This document shows positions 47,986 through 59,378 of a DNA stretch of 64,000 nt, one piece after another; within the stretch, counting starts at the first letter, position 1, and every line of letters starts with the position of its first letter. The translations under genes were made by a program, and so were the position numbers. Under the pieces are notes generated by a model. The model saw only the letters and a program-made list of their open reading frames with translations. It ran no database searches and was not told where the DNA came from. This stretch comes from Cryptomeria japonica (Eukaryota; Streptophyta; Pinopsida; Cupressales; Cupressaceae): NCBI RefSeq assembly GCF_030272615.1, contig NC_081409.1:526368975-526432974 (forward strand), written 5' to 3'.

Positions 47986-48543
47986 ATGTCCTCCTTTGGC
48001 ATTGATGGAAAAACTAATTGATTTGACCTTAATAGATTCGGATTGTTGTGATTCTGAAATGCTAAAATGCTCTCCCCCATACATTAGACTTCTCCTATTT
48101 TCTTAGTCCTGCTTAGTTTTCTCTTAGTCTTCTCCCCCCTTTATAGGTATTCTCCCCCTTTAACAACAATGCCAAAAAAAAGAACTAAAACATAATTTCT
48201 TTCATGTAAGAAGTGATTTCCTGCGGTTGTGTATCAACTGTGTCTTGGTCAGAGCATTTGTCTTCAATTCCTATTCCCTGTAATATTCTTTGTATTAATT
48301 CCAGTACACTTTTTAGAAAACATTCTAAAGTGTATAACTCCAGCATCAACTCCCAAAAGATATTCGATAGAGTCATCGAATTGATGCTTTCACTGAACTC
48401 GGTCAGTGAGTAGAAGATAGGGGTAGGACCCCTAATTTACTTCTGAGATATTCAAAAATGTCCTTTGGTAGTGGCTTGGTGAAGATATCTGCTATTTTCT
48501 CCTTTGTGCTAACATATTCCAACACCACTTTCTTCTTTTGATC
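47986..48543 (-). promoter_or_regulatory. Copia-1 polypurine tract and 3' untranslated region
   Basis: Read on the minus strand, AATGCCAAAGGAGGACA (about 47985-48003) adjoins the LTR. Further purine tracts (AAAGGGGGAG-like) lie near 48070-48165. The rest has no gene: it is the gap between the RNase H stop and the PPT. Confidence 0.7.
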
Positions 48544-49187
48544 TTACTCTCTAAGATAATGATATTTGATAGATATGTGCTTTGTCTTAGAGTGAATAAC
48601 AAGATTTTTTGAAATATTAATGGCACTGGTATTGTCACAGAATATAGTTACTGGCTCGGTAACTTTCTCATTTATACCTTCCAATAGTTGTTTGATCCAT
48701 GCAATGTCGGTACAATTCAATGTTGCAGCAACGTATTTAGCTTTTGATGTTGACTGTGAAACACATCCTTGTTTCTTGCTAAGCCAACTCACTAGTCTTT
48801 CTCCTAAAAAGAAAGCTCCACCACTTGTGCTTTTTCTGTCATCAATGTTGCCTACCCAATTAGCATCAGTATAAACTTGTAAATCAAAATCATTTCCTTT
48901 CTGATATACTAAGCCATAATCCTCTGTGCCTTTCAAGTATCTAAAAATTCTTTTGATTGTTGTCATGTGTGTTTCCTTAGGATCTGCAGAGAATCTTGCA
49001 ACTATACCTACTGCATGTGCTATGTCTGGTCTACTGTGAACAACATATTGTAGCTTTCCAATCATGGATCGGTAGAGTGTCTCATCAACAGATGCAAATT
49101 CATCATTCTTTGATAATTTATAGTTGGTAGTCATAGAAGTACTTACTGGTTTTGAATCATCCATTCCAAATTTCTTCAAGATTTCCT
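48544..49187 (-). pseudogene. Copia-1 RNase H, nearly open but catalytically altered
   Basis: The 48544-49179 frame holds the end of RT (KKFGMDDSKPVSTSM), YRSMIGKLQYV, SRPDIAHAVG, the RNase H segment VYTDANWVGNIDDRKSTSGG, the motif STSKAKYVAA, IFCDNTSAINISKN and the terminal KTKHISIKYHYLRE. The Glu that normally stands in the STSKAEY motif is Lys here, so the active site is damaged. A one-base frameshift near 49180-49195 separates it from RT. The product would remove RNA from the cDNA hybrid. Confidence 0.9.
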
Positions 49188-49877
49188 TTATGTACTGGAT
49201 TGAGTAATGAAAATCTCATTTTTCATTTGCAGTATCTGTAGACCTATAAAATACTTTATCTCACCGATTAATGACATCTCAAATTCTTTGCTCATTTCAT
49301 TTCCAAAGTTCTTGCATAAAGAGTCATTTCCACAAAATATAATATCATCAACAAATATGGCTGAGATCAGTATTCCATTTTCATCATTCTTCATGTACAT
49401 GTTGTTGTTCTCATTTATCCTTATAAAACCAATCTTAATCAAATAAGAGTGCAATCTTTCATACCATGCTCTTGGTGCTTGTTTCAAACCATATAAAGCT
49501 TTGTTCAACTTACATACCTGATCTTTATTATTGTCTTCAACAAATCCTTCAGGTTGTTCAATGAAAACTTCTTCTTCTAATATTCCATTCAGAAATGCAG
49601 ATTTGACATCCATTTGATATACCTTGAAGTTATTGAAAGTAGCATAGGCCAACAATGTTCTTACTCCTTCAAGTCTAGCAACAGGTGCAAAAGTTTCACC
49701 ATAATCAATTCCTTCTTCTTGTGCATAACATTTGCAAACTAATCTTGCTTTGTTTCAAATGACCTCCCCTTTTTCATTTAGCTTGTTTCTGAAAATCCAC
49801 TTTGTACCGATTACATTTTTGTCCTTTGGTCTTGGGATTAGTGTCCATGTGTCATTATTCTTTATTTGATCAATCTC
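49188..49877 (-). pseudogene. Copia-1 reverse transcriptase, broken
   Basis: 49188-49655 contains VYQMDVKSAFLNG, EEVFIEQPEGF, LNKALYGLKQAPRAWY and the catalytic FVDDIIF, then EFEMSLIGEIKYFIGLQI. Upstream 49656-49877 holds the N-terminal RT region (IGTKWIFRNKLNEKGEV, then GIDYGETFAPVARL) with a stop near 49757 and another near 49878. The family and position in the Copia order are clear. Confidence 0.9.
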
Positions 49878-51233
49878 TTATGTCATAGCATTTACCCAAT
49901 CTTCACTGTTAAATGCCTCTTTTACTATTCTCGGTTCAAATTCAGATACCAAACATGTGTTCTGTCTCAGTTTGTTCCTTGTCATCACTGGATCATCCTT
50001 ATCTCCTATAATTTGACTTGGTGCATGATGTCTTCTGACATACTTGGCTAATATAGGCTCAGTAAGCTCTGTATGATCTTCTTCATCACTCGCTAACTTG
50101 ATATTTTCTTCATTTTCTTCAACAATTTTCTCGGTAGGACTTCTCAGTTGCACATAGACAAATTCATCATAGTCTTCTGGATCTTTGGAATTTCCTTCAT
50201 CATTTCTTTCTGCAAATTCATCAATTTTCACATTTGCACTTTCTATTATTTTGTTAGATGATTTGATCAGACATTTAAATGCTTTGCTTCTAGAAGAATA
50301 ACCTAGAAATGTTCCTTCTTCACTTTTCTGATCAAACTTGCCATTTCTATCATCTTTATGAACATAGCATCTACTTCCAAAGATTTTAAAGTAACTAACA
50401 TTAGGTTTCTTATCATACCAGATCTCATATGGTGTCTTCAAAGTACCTTTCTTCAATTGAACTCGGTTCAAGGTGTAAACAGCTGTGCTTATTGCTTCTC
50501 TCCAAAATGTTTGTGGCACCTTCTTCTCAATCATTAGTGTTCTAGCACAATCCACAATAGATCTATTTCTTCTTTCAGCTATTCCATTCTACTATGGAGT
50601 TCTCGGTGTAGAGACTTGTCTTTTAATACCATGATCATTGCAGAATAATTTGAATTCATCAAATGTGAACTCTCCTCCTCTATCTGATCTAAGACATTTC
50701 AGTTGTCATCCTGTTTCATTTTCAACTCTTGCCTTGTACCATTTAAACATTTGAAAAGCTTCTGATTTTTCTTTTAAAAACATTACTGACATCATCCTTG
50801 AATAGTCATCCACAAATAATATGAAGTACTTATCACCATAATAACTTTGAACTTTCATAGGACCACAAAGATCAATGTACACTAGATCTAAAATTCCATT
50901 AGAAGTGTAAGACTTACTTGTAAAACTTGATCTTGTCATTTCAACCATCTGGCATCCTCGACACATAGAATTCTCAGGTTTTTCAAGACTTGGTAGACCT
51001 CTTCCTCTATGCTTCTTACTTATCTTGATCAGGTTATCAAAATTTACATGACAAAACCTCTTATGCCATATCTAGGTATCATCAATCTTTGCATGCAAAC
51101 ACTTATTCTGAGTTGAGTTGAGGTGACATGTATTACCTTTTGTTTGTGTCCCTGTAGCAGCTAACTTTCCATTCTTGTCATGAACTTTGACAATTCCTTT
51201 CTGAAATTCTATTCGGTAACCTGTGTTGTTTAG
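49878..51233 (-). pseudogene. Copia-1 integrase, broken
   Basis: The start region has IWHKRFCHVNFDNLIK and MCRGCQMVEMTR (HHCC zinc domain), then LDLVYIDLCGPM and FILFVDDYSRMMSVMFLKEK (core, at 50706-50966), a stop, LKCLRSDRGGEF and HGIKRQVSTPRTP, a stop near 50590, and 49878-50555 with VPQTFWREAISTAVYTLNR, KTPYEIWYDKKPNVSYFKIFG and an acidic tail. This is the Copia integrase with its GKPVE-like C-terminal segments. Integrase joins cDNA to target DNA with a 5-bp stagger, in agreement with the TSD. Confidence 0.88.
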
Positions 51234-51692
51234 CTATGCTACACTCAACAAATTGTATTTCAAACCTTCAACCCAATAGACATCATTGCATCTTGCATTT
51301 TCAAGAAGTGTTATAGATCCTTTACCTCTTACCAGACATGGTGCATCATTACCAAATCTAACATAGCCTCCATCATAATCTTCTAACATAACAAACTTGT
51401 GTTTATCTCCTATCATATGATGTGAGCATCCACTATCTATAATACAAGAATCATTAGTGTTTACGTGAGATATTAGGGCTTTTTCTTCATACCTTTCTTT
51501 ATCTGATCCATCCTTGATAGCCACATAAATAACTTCCTCTGTATCTATCTCATCTGATTTATCATCGTTAGATTCTTCATCAACTCTTAAGCATGTCTTT
51601 CTATCTCTTCTTCTGAAGTCTCAGTGTCCTCTGTAATGGTTATCTTTCTGTCTGTCATCTCAGTAATCTCTCTTTTCTGTAAAATATTTGTC
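51234..51692 (-). pseudogene. Copia-1 aspartic protease region
   Basis: 51234-51524 contains SCIIDSGCSHHMIGD, the D-S-G catalytic motif of Copia proteases, then VRFGNDAPCLVRGKGSI and GLKYNLLSVA, followed by a stop. Protease matures the polyprotein. Confidence 0.88.
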
Positions 51693-52582
51693 AAGACAGT
51701 TAGAAGCCATATGTCCAATCTTATCACAATTGAAACATTTCAAAGGTAGTTTTCATTTATACTTACCTTTTCCTCTCAGTAACCTTTTGGGCAATAGTGC
51801 TTCAAACTCTTCTTGCTTTCTGATTTCTTCATACAGTTTGTGTACTACTTCCATGTTCTTCCAAAATATTTCACTTGCTCCACTATGATCTCCTTTAGAG
51901 TACTTATACTTTCTTTCATTGTAATCATTAGATTCATCAAGATGAAAAGAACTAAATGCAGATTCAACTTTATTTACCGAAGATCCACTGTTATCAAAAT
52001 TACTTAACTCAAATGCATGTAGCTTACCAATAGTAGCATCCAAGGAAACCAGCATATTAGGTACAGACCTCTATTCATTGATTGCTGAGGCTTAAATTGC
52101 ATAAGCTGGTAGAAGGGTTCTTAACAACTTGTTATATCTTTTTCTTCAATAGTTCCACCTGCTCCTTTGATTTGATTGACAATCTCCTTTAGTCTTGTAC
52201 TGTACTGAGTTATGTTCTCACCTTCATTCATCCTCATGGATTCAAGTTGTCCTCTTAAACTGTCTACTTTTTCTCTTTGAACATGTTCATCTCCTCTATA
52301 TACTGATATGAGCTTATCCCACATTGCCTTTGCATCATTGCAACCTTCTAGATCATTAAACTCCGAATCGGTCAAAGCAGATGTTATTTCAATCATTGCT
52401 TGAATGTGTTCTTGCTTTGCCTTTATCTCTTCTATAGTCAATGGATAGGTGCTCGGTGTGACAAAATCATTCTCCAAATAGTATATAGCATATTCTCCAA
52501 CTCCTGATAGATTTAGCTTCATCCTTTTCTGCCATGTAGAGAAACTTGACTTGTTCAGCTTCGGTGCATCCCTCTTATACAT
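51693..52582 (-). pseudogene. gag: Copia-1 gag, broken
   Basis: 52121-52582 begins MYKRDAPKLNKSSFSTW and has LEGCNDAKAMWDKLISVYRG, VDSLRGQLESMRMNEGENI and YSTRLKEIVNQI, the UBN2-type Copia gag domain. After a stop, 51753-52055 continues with the HLDESNDYNER region and WKNMEVVHKLYEEI. One intact CCHC knuckle, CFNCDKIGHMASNC, is at 51696-51737, beyond a TAA. This gives a useful comparison with element A, whose gag lacks the UBN2 part. Confidence 0.88.
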
Positions 52583-52632
52583 CTTTGGATCTTTAACTCA
52601 AGTTCCTTTAAACTTTCCTTTCGGAGTCCAAA

Positions 52633-52644
52633 GCTCTGATACCA
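52633..52644 (-). other. Primer-binding site of Copia-1
   Basis: On the minus strand TGGTATCAGAGC, two bases from the LTR end. Exact initiator-Met PBS. Confidence 0.9.
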
Positions 52645-52646
52645 AT

Positions 52647-54176
52647 TGATAGTTTTGATACTTAATATAAGTATAGATCCAATAGCCAACAAGATGAGAA
52701 GGGGGGGGGGTGAATCATACACACTTAGTCATCCATAAAAACATCAGATTCAACCTCGGTAGCATATATATCAGTCATATAACCAAAACTGTCAAACATG
52801 CAAACTCAAAAGCATATGAACAATATAAACCTCATAACACCAGATTTAGCGTGGAAACCCAAATAGGGAAAAACCACTATGGTATTTCAGACCCACTAAG
52901 AAATATACTCTTCTAGAGTATGCTCGATTAAAAGCAAATCATGTTAAAGATTATAAACACATTGCTAGATGTGACCCGGTTAAGGGATTTCCCTCAGATC
53001 TGTTAGGATCTTCACTTTGTTAGAAGTGACCTTGTCAAAGGATTTCAAACACTCAATCAGAATGTCACCTTGCTAGAGGATTTACATATAAGACTATTAA
53101 GTCCACTCAGTTAAGAGATTTTCTGTCACTTTCACAAAATAACAGTAATAAAAATCTATCTGCAACTTCACATCTAAAATGCTAAAGCAGATTCCTATTT
53201 GTTCAATACAATTTAGACATAGAACTAATCTTGTCTATCTGCTAGGCTTCTATACTCTTTTATTCTAATAGGTCTTCAAGCTTCTGTGTTCAGTAATCAC
53301 TATGTAGCATCCCTGTGCATACACTTACCCGCATTCATTGTTTATCAACAGTTTCCTATTTATAAACAATGAGGTAACCACTTAATCTCCTTGATCACAT
53401 TTCCCATGATCAATCATAGCCATCAGATCTTCAATCTTGTCTAGGTTCAATGCATCTTTCAATCTAAAAATGTTTTACCCCACCTTGGAACTTGCATAAT
53501 AGTCTTGGAACTTGTGCTAGGGTATTATGGTTCAATCTGAGCTGTAGATCTTTATGCCGACTTTCCATTGCCTTAGATTCGTTAACAAACTTCTTCCATG
53601 ACTTACCAATCATTGATCCACTCCAGCTCATCAACTTCTTTCATTAAATACCGCATGCAAACATTTAATGCTTTCTGTTATAGCTCGGTTACAACTCAGT
53701 GAACACTAAACTTCACTCAGTTAGACATTCCGCCTTCATTAACCGATAGCGATAACCTTAGGGTTTACCAACTAGGTTCCTTAGGGTTTACCGACTAGGT
53801 TCTTTGCTTGATAACATAGTATAGTATTAACCTTTACATTTTATAACATATGTATGATGTTAAAACAATCTAAAACATCATGATCTCATCATTTTCTGAC
53901 TCGGTACTAGTTGCCCATTGAATACCTTATTCATCCCCTTATTCATCATATTCTTTCCTGTGTCTTTCACCGACTTCTTCATATCATACTTCTCCAGATA
54001 TGGCAACATCATACTGAATTAGAAAATCAATTTCTTGACATCAATGACAAAATAATAATATCAAGATAGTAAAACATCTTTAATCAATTATGTTCATGAT
54101 CATCAACAACCTTCTCAATATCCTTAAGAAATGCCAACAATCTTTCATTGTCTGTTATAATGCAATATTGCCAACA
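52647..54176 (-). repeat. 5' LTR of Copia-1 (intact, 1530 bp)
   Basis: Begins TGATAGTTTTGA and ends ATTGCCAACA on the plus strand, followed by TAAAT. It has a reverse-strand TATA box near 53354-53367. A 24-bp segment around 53755-53795 (GGGTTTACC...TAGGTTC) is tandemly duplicated here but single in the other LTR. Confidence 0.93.
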
Positions 54177-54181
54177 TAAAT

Positions 54182-54651
54182 TTTGTGTAAAATGTACATA
54201 TATCTTCTTAATTGTGTGTAACTAGATGTTAAAGGAGTGTTACCATGCTTGAATGGTGTGATTTATTGTGATTTTTTCTTATAGATGATATCTCGGTGAC
54301 AGTAATTATAGTTTTGGTCTTGCAAAATGCGGTTAAATAAAGTTCTCTTGAAGAAGTTTTAATGATTTAGCATGCTTATTGCAACTAGTAAGATTTTTGT
54401 GACTTGTTTTATCTTTTGTGTAATGCATTGACCTTGAATAATTGAAGCAAGGTAAGGAAATGTTTGTTGTCATTATCTTACTTATATTTGAACTAAGATG
54501 TTTTAGCAAGGAGATTATGTATATTGTTTGTAAATTCTCTATGGGAAAGATAAAATTTGATTGTGTTCAAAAAAAGATTTAGATTAGTGTGTGTGTGCAT
54601 CTTCACCTTAAGCTTGCGTCTTCCATGAGTAAGTCGAGTTATAGGGGGGGA
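54182..54651 (+). other. Internal region of the base LARD, last piece, with PPT
   Basis: Non-coding, ending in the purine tract TATAGGGGGGGA (54640-54651) directly before an LTR start. This is the expected PPT of the base LARD. Confidence 0.7.
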
Positions 54652-55103
54652 TGTAGTGCTACTCCCTGACTCATCCATTATGAGAGGATGTGATAAACAC
54701 TTTTAGATTTGTGCATATTCAGACATCTCTTATCTCATTCTTATACTGATAGTCTCTTTGACATTAGTGGATTCATTATGATTTATGTGGATGAATTTAT
54801 GCCCTGGACTATTATGATGATCAGACTTATGTGTGGTGATCTAGATGCACTCATTATTCATGTATAGATTATATTGAGGATATTATGGCATCCTATTAGT
54901 GCTAACCCCACTTCATGATTGCAATGAATGAGATGATGCATTGTTGATTGTGACTATCTTGCTACTATATTCGTGATAGAGACGATGTCATACTACTCAT
55001 TACGAGCATGATATGACATTGCAATTCTCTATCACTTGCCCAATCATTTATGATAAGTATATGTTATTGCATATGTAGTTTCATGGCTATTGGTGGTTGT
55101 AGG

Positions 55104-55896
55104 TGTAGACACCTAAAATTGTCTTGTCTAATTAAATAAATAGTTTTTATTTATTTAATTATTTTATCCTAAGTCTTCTATTAATTAAATAAATCTTTAT
55201 TTATTTAATTAATTCATTAATTCTCTTCTAAGTCTTTCCTCATTTAAATAAATACTTTAATTTATTTAAATTTTCTTTTTCCTAAAATAAATAAATATTT
55301 TATTTATTTAATTGATCCTACTTCCACTATTAATTAAATAAATATTTATTTATTTAATTAATTCATTAGCCTTTTCTACCCATGACACATGTCATTCATC
55401 TCTTAATTATTCTCTTACCTACCCCCTTTATTTTTTTCTTATTTTCTCTACCTACCCTTTAATCCTAGTCGACCATCTATCTTTTACACCTCTTAATCTT
55501 ATCCCTTGATTTTCTTACAGTGTCTTCTATATAAGAGGATACTCTCCTTCATTATCAACCCTAAGCATTCTATTCAGCTAATCAATCTTATGCAATAAAG
55601 CCTTTTATGCGATCAAGCTATCAACCACATTTCCATTTTTTGTTGAGCTCTTGTGCACACATAAAATCTGAGAGCAAATATATCAAGCAAGATCAATGGA
55701 GATAGGAAGAATGGAGATTCAAACCCTAGTGGACATGTGATGGTATAATCTTTTTGATTTTGTTGATTTGCATTGTATTAATTAATCTTCATATGTTATG
55801 GTGGATCTTTGTTGCTGTTAGGCTGGGAGTTTTGTGGTTGAATTCATTTAGTCTTTCAATATTGTTGTTTTCATTATTCAATTTTCACCATACACA
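55104..55896. repeat. 793-bp solo LTR (family F)
   Basis: TGTAGACACCTAAAATTG at the left, CCATACACA at the right, GTAGG at 55099-55103 and 55897-55901 (exact TSD). It has a TATA-like CTATATAAGAGG near 55528, which suggests plus orientation, and five AT-rich hairpins near its left end. No internal domain is enclosed. Confidence 0.8.
55129..55362. repeat. Series of five AT-rich hairpins
   Basis: Inverted repeats of the form TTAATTAAATAAA...TTTATTTAATTAA start near 55129, 55180, 55242, 55284 and 55329, separated by short pyrimidine-rich spacers such as TCTTCTAAGTCTT. Arms are 10-16 bp with loops of a few bases. Confidence 0.8.
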
Positions 55897-56163
55897 GTAG
55901 GATTGCAGGTACTAGACATCAACTCCACCTAGTCTCATAGGTTTGAGCATGTCTCTATCCTAATAGAAAGTTGATTGGAGATGGCATAATTTTACTTCCT
56001 TATACTCTAGGTCTTAGTTGATATCCTAGTAAGTCTAGTGTCTCAGTAGAGTTGTCTTGTGGTGTCTTGCAGCATGTTGTTAGACCCTTGTATTGGATTG
56101 CCTTCTGGTATTATGAGTATTCGATTATTTAATTGATTAATATAGTTTATTAATGTTAAAATT

Positions 56164-56418
56164 AATTTATCATATGGTCTTTGAACATGTAGTGTCATGG
56201 TTAAAACACTTCATTGGTGAAGCGGCCACCAAGGTTCAAACCCTTGTTGGGCCATTGTACTTGCAGGCCTTGTGTCTTCACTAGGTCATTGTGCTCGCAG
56301 GTTTGAACAAGTGAAGTGTGGGGATGAGGTCCCCAGATTGTAGCCTCACCAGTTTATAGCTCCAGGTCAAAAGTGTTTCACGTGGAGCTGGAGGACATGT
56401 CATGCCAGCATTGCCGTC
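56164..56418 (+). mobile_element. Candidate tRNA-derived SINE
   Basis: A box-A-like TGGTTAAAACA (56198-56208) and a box-B GGTTCAAACCC (56233-56243) are 35 bases apart, as in tRNA genes and tRNA-derived SINEs. The region is distinctly more GC-rich than its surroundings and contains two related blocks around TTGTACTTGCAGG and TTGTGCTCGCAGG. ATGTTAAAA occurs at both ends (about 56153 and 56419), a possible TSD. There is no clear terminal poly-A or T run, so the family is uncertain. It is not a functional tRNA because no cloverleaf closes. Confidence 0.5.
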
Positions 56419-57077
56419 ATGTTAAAAATTTTACCAAGCATTATTTAAAAATAAATAAAAATCTTTCAATGATTTATTATTGAGGTTTAATAGTTATTTA
56501 TATTGCTTTTGATTTATTTATTTGAGCTTTGATTATTATTTATTTATTAATGGACATTATATTATTATATCCTCTTATTACTAATTGGGTAAATAAATAT
56601 TATAGAGTTTACCTACCCTATTATTCTATTGATTGATTTTGTGAAGGTAAGTAAATAATATTATTTACTTTGAAACTATGCATGGTAGGTATAAGATATA
56701 GTTTTTGGTTATTTTTTGATTGGTTGGAATTTTCTATAGTTTTGGTTTTCAATTTTATTTATGGGCTTTCTTTTTGCATTGTCAGGGTTAGCTTCTAAAT
56801 GATCTTTCTACGAATCTGGGATTTTTGATTTGCTTGGAATTGGAATTACTTGGCTAGACTTTGATTTTGGATTTGGGAAGCTTTCTAGAATTGGACTTTT
56901 CTCTTCTACGATTTTGCATTGCCATAACTCCTATTCTTCTAGGTTGGTGGAGTTTTCTCTTCTCTGCAATTTTTATTTTCTAGAAAAGATTGTGTGATTC
57001 ATGAATGAATGAATTTGGTTGTGGGAAAATACAATCTGAGAATTATTTGTTATATTATTATTATACAGAGGGGGAAA

Positions 57078-57110
57078 AGTGAATATATATATATATATAT
57101 ATATATGTTA

Positions 57111-57171
<61 letters not shown>
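57078..57171. repeat. TA and TG microsatellite
   Basis: Two TATA runs separated by TGTTAGGA, followed by a (TG)n run. Copia-2 begins at its end. Confidence 0.95.
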
Positions 57172-57174
<3 letters not shown>

Positions 57175-58388
57175 TAGGATAACCGACGAACAACTGAGAG
57201 GGGGGGTGAATCAGTTTTTAACAGATTATGTGAATTAAAGCACTTAAAACCTTATACTGGTATAACTAATTAAGCATTAAAGCATAAATGAAAACCTATG
57301 AATCAATATCATATAGCCATAACACATAACAACATGATTTGTACAGACCTCAATGAGGAAAAACCATGGTGGGAAACCCTACCCACAGTCGGATGATACT
57401 TCTGTAGCAAGTATATGATTACAATAGGGGCATGCACATACAAGAAGGCACACTTCCTAGAGCACACTGTTCATCACAATGGAGTCTCACTAACTATAGA
57501 GATGTCAACCACCTCAATATGTTTGGACTATAATTTAGAGAGAAGAACTGTCGGTGATAGCATCAAACATGCCAGATTATAGTTTTGGTTAAGTTCAATA
57601 CTAGAGGTCTAAAACCTCTTACATAAACCCAACTCGATAACCTATGATCAACCAAATCCTCTACACAAATAATTATTATGTTATTCTCTCCTTGCCCATA
57701 TCCATATATCCACACCTAATCTACAATGAGATCTTACATACATTTATACCAACCCTGAACCTAACCAGTTAGGTCAGCCACACAAATGATAATACAATAG
57801 ATCCATTACATAGTCCTAAAATAAAATTATAACACATGTCGTCCTAAGGCCAAACAAACAACATGTTGTCCTAAGGCCAAACAAACAACATACAATCAAT
57901 GAAACATCCTAGAAACCCATCAGAGGATCCACCAACATGTTTCATGCAAACCGGTCCACAACCTAGATAGCACCGGACCTAAATTAGATCCACACATGCC
58001 AAAGTAATGACACCAATCAGTCGAGGCATGAACACAATAATCACCATCAACATCCTAAATCCCTTCTAGAAGCTGCACCAACACCACTTATGCATTACAT
58101 CAATGATCTTCAATAAAGCTCTGTCGGTGAAATCCTTGTTGGACCAATAAGGAAAGCTTACTAGAACATAAGATAGCATCTGATCATCAAGTCAATACCA
58201 AATGATTGAAACATACTTCAGAAGCATATGAACCATCCATCAACCAAATCATACCAATGGAAATCAACTGATTATCTTCCCAATATTATCCTCCTACCGG
58301 AAGTCGGTAAACAACCAAAACAACAAGTGTTGACATAAATGACAAAACATCAATGCAACACATAATCAATTCCATCATATGGCCAACA
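57172..58388 (-). repeat. 3' LTR of Copia-2
   Basis: Begins TGTTAGGATAACCGACG and ends ATGGCCAACA on the plus strand. The reverse of the C-rich motif lies at about 57200-57222. A 28-bp segment (CCTAAGGCCAAACAAACAAC) is duplicated at about 57838-57893. There is no partner LTR in the window. Confidence 0.82.
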
Positions 58389-58640
58389 ATATCCCCCTTT
58401 GGAATTGATGGTGACACTAGATTTGAAAAACATCCAAGTGCCAAGAAAATCCCAAACAAGTCTCCCCCAATGGAAGACCGCCAACAATCTCCCATGAAAT
58501 GATATAGCAATGAAGCTCTGAACCAAAACTGAAACAAAAGGACCAAATATCACCAAACTCCCCCTAAGGAGTGCAATCAATGGTTTTTTACATATATTCC
58601 TCCCCCTTTGACAACAATGCCAAAGAATAAAATAGAATAT
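58389..58640 (-). promoter_or_regulatory. Copia-2 polypurine tracts
   Basis: On the minus strand, ATTCCAAAGGGGGATA adjoins the LTR (58389-58405). Further purine tracts lie near 58460, 58560 and 58600 (CAAAGGGGGAGG). Same layout as in element A. Confidence 0.7.
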
Positions 58641-58889
58641 ATAACTCTAAAACTCAAGGCTGACTCCTCCTCCTGAGTAGTAGCACCGATTCATCAATCC
58701 AGAGCAAAAGGTAGCTCTGATAATGCATACCAGACTGATGCACAATTGCATCAAGGCTCTACCAGAGGGGTAGAAACCCCTAATCTATCTCTCAAATACT
58801 CAAATGATTCCTGAGACAAAGGTTTAGTGAAGATGTCTTCTATCTTCTCTTTAGTGTTCACATAAACCAATATAACTTCTTTTTCTTAC

Positions 58890-59378
58890 ACCTTTTCCTT
58901 CAAAAAGTTATACTTGATTCATATGTAGTCTTCGAGTGAAATACTAGATTCTTTGATATGTCGATAGGTGCAGAGTTATCACAATGTATAACTACCAGAA
59001 CATTACAACTCACTTGTATATCCTTCAACAATTGCTTCATCCATAGAACTTGAGTACAATTGGTTGCGGCTGCAACATATTCAACTTCAGTAGTAGATAA
59101 AAAAATGCATGTTTGCTTCTTGCTGATCTATGAAACCAACTTCTTCCCAAGCAAGAATGATCCACCGAATGTTCTCTTTCAGTCATCAACATCACCTACC
59201 CAATCTACATCTTTATATTCACATAAAGTAAAGTCATCATCTTTAGGGTACCATAAACCATATTTAGTTGTTCCTTGCAAATATCAGAATATCCCTTTTA
59301 TTGCACTTTTATTTTTTCTCTTGGATTACTTTGAAATCTTGATACAATACTGATTGCATTCATTATATCTGGCATATT
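58890..59378 (-). pseudogene. Copia-2 RNase H, broken
   Basis: Motifs readable on the minus strand include ISKKQTCIFLSTTEVEYVAA near 59075-59135, with the catalytic Glu kept, and VVIHCDNSAPIDIS near 58950-58995. Stops and frame changes break it into pieces. The family position next to RT is as expected. Confidence 0.75.

Larger units (their letters stand above)
39551..54176 (-). mobile_element. Complete Ty1/Copia retrotransposon, with element A nested in its 3' LTR
   Basis: The LTRs are 39551-40543 plus 47461-47985 (its 3' LTR, split by element A) and 52647-54176 (its 5' LTR, 1530 bp), with an exact TAAAT TSD at 39546-39550 and 54177-54181. Reading on the minus strand the order is PBS, gag, protease, integrase, RT and RNase H, the diagnostic Copia order. 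All coding parts carry stops or frameshifts. Over the first 250 bases the two LTRs differ at roughly 3% of positions by eye. Confidence 0.93.
54652..57171 (+). repeat. 3' LTR of the base LARD (start; interrupted and incomplete)
   Basis: Starts TGTAGTGCTACTCC, similar to the start of LTR C (TGTAGTACCC). A block at about 55902-55965 (GCAGGTAC ... CTCCACCT ... GGTTTGAGC) matches 10145-10215 of LTR C. It is interrupted by a 793-bp solo LTR and a SINE candidate, and at 57172 by Copia-2. No ORF of note. The 3' end lies outside the window. Confidence 0.65.

Noticed and set aside
55120-55370. CRISPR-like array of repeats.
   Set aside because: The units are AT-rich hairpins with uneven spacing and similar, not unique, spacers in a plant LTR.
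56190-56260. Possible functional tRNA gene.
   Set aside because: Box A and B are present, but no acceptor stem or cloverleaf closes. A SINE fits better.
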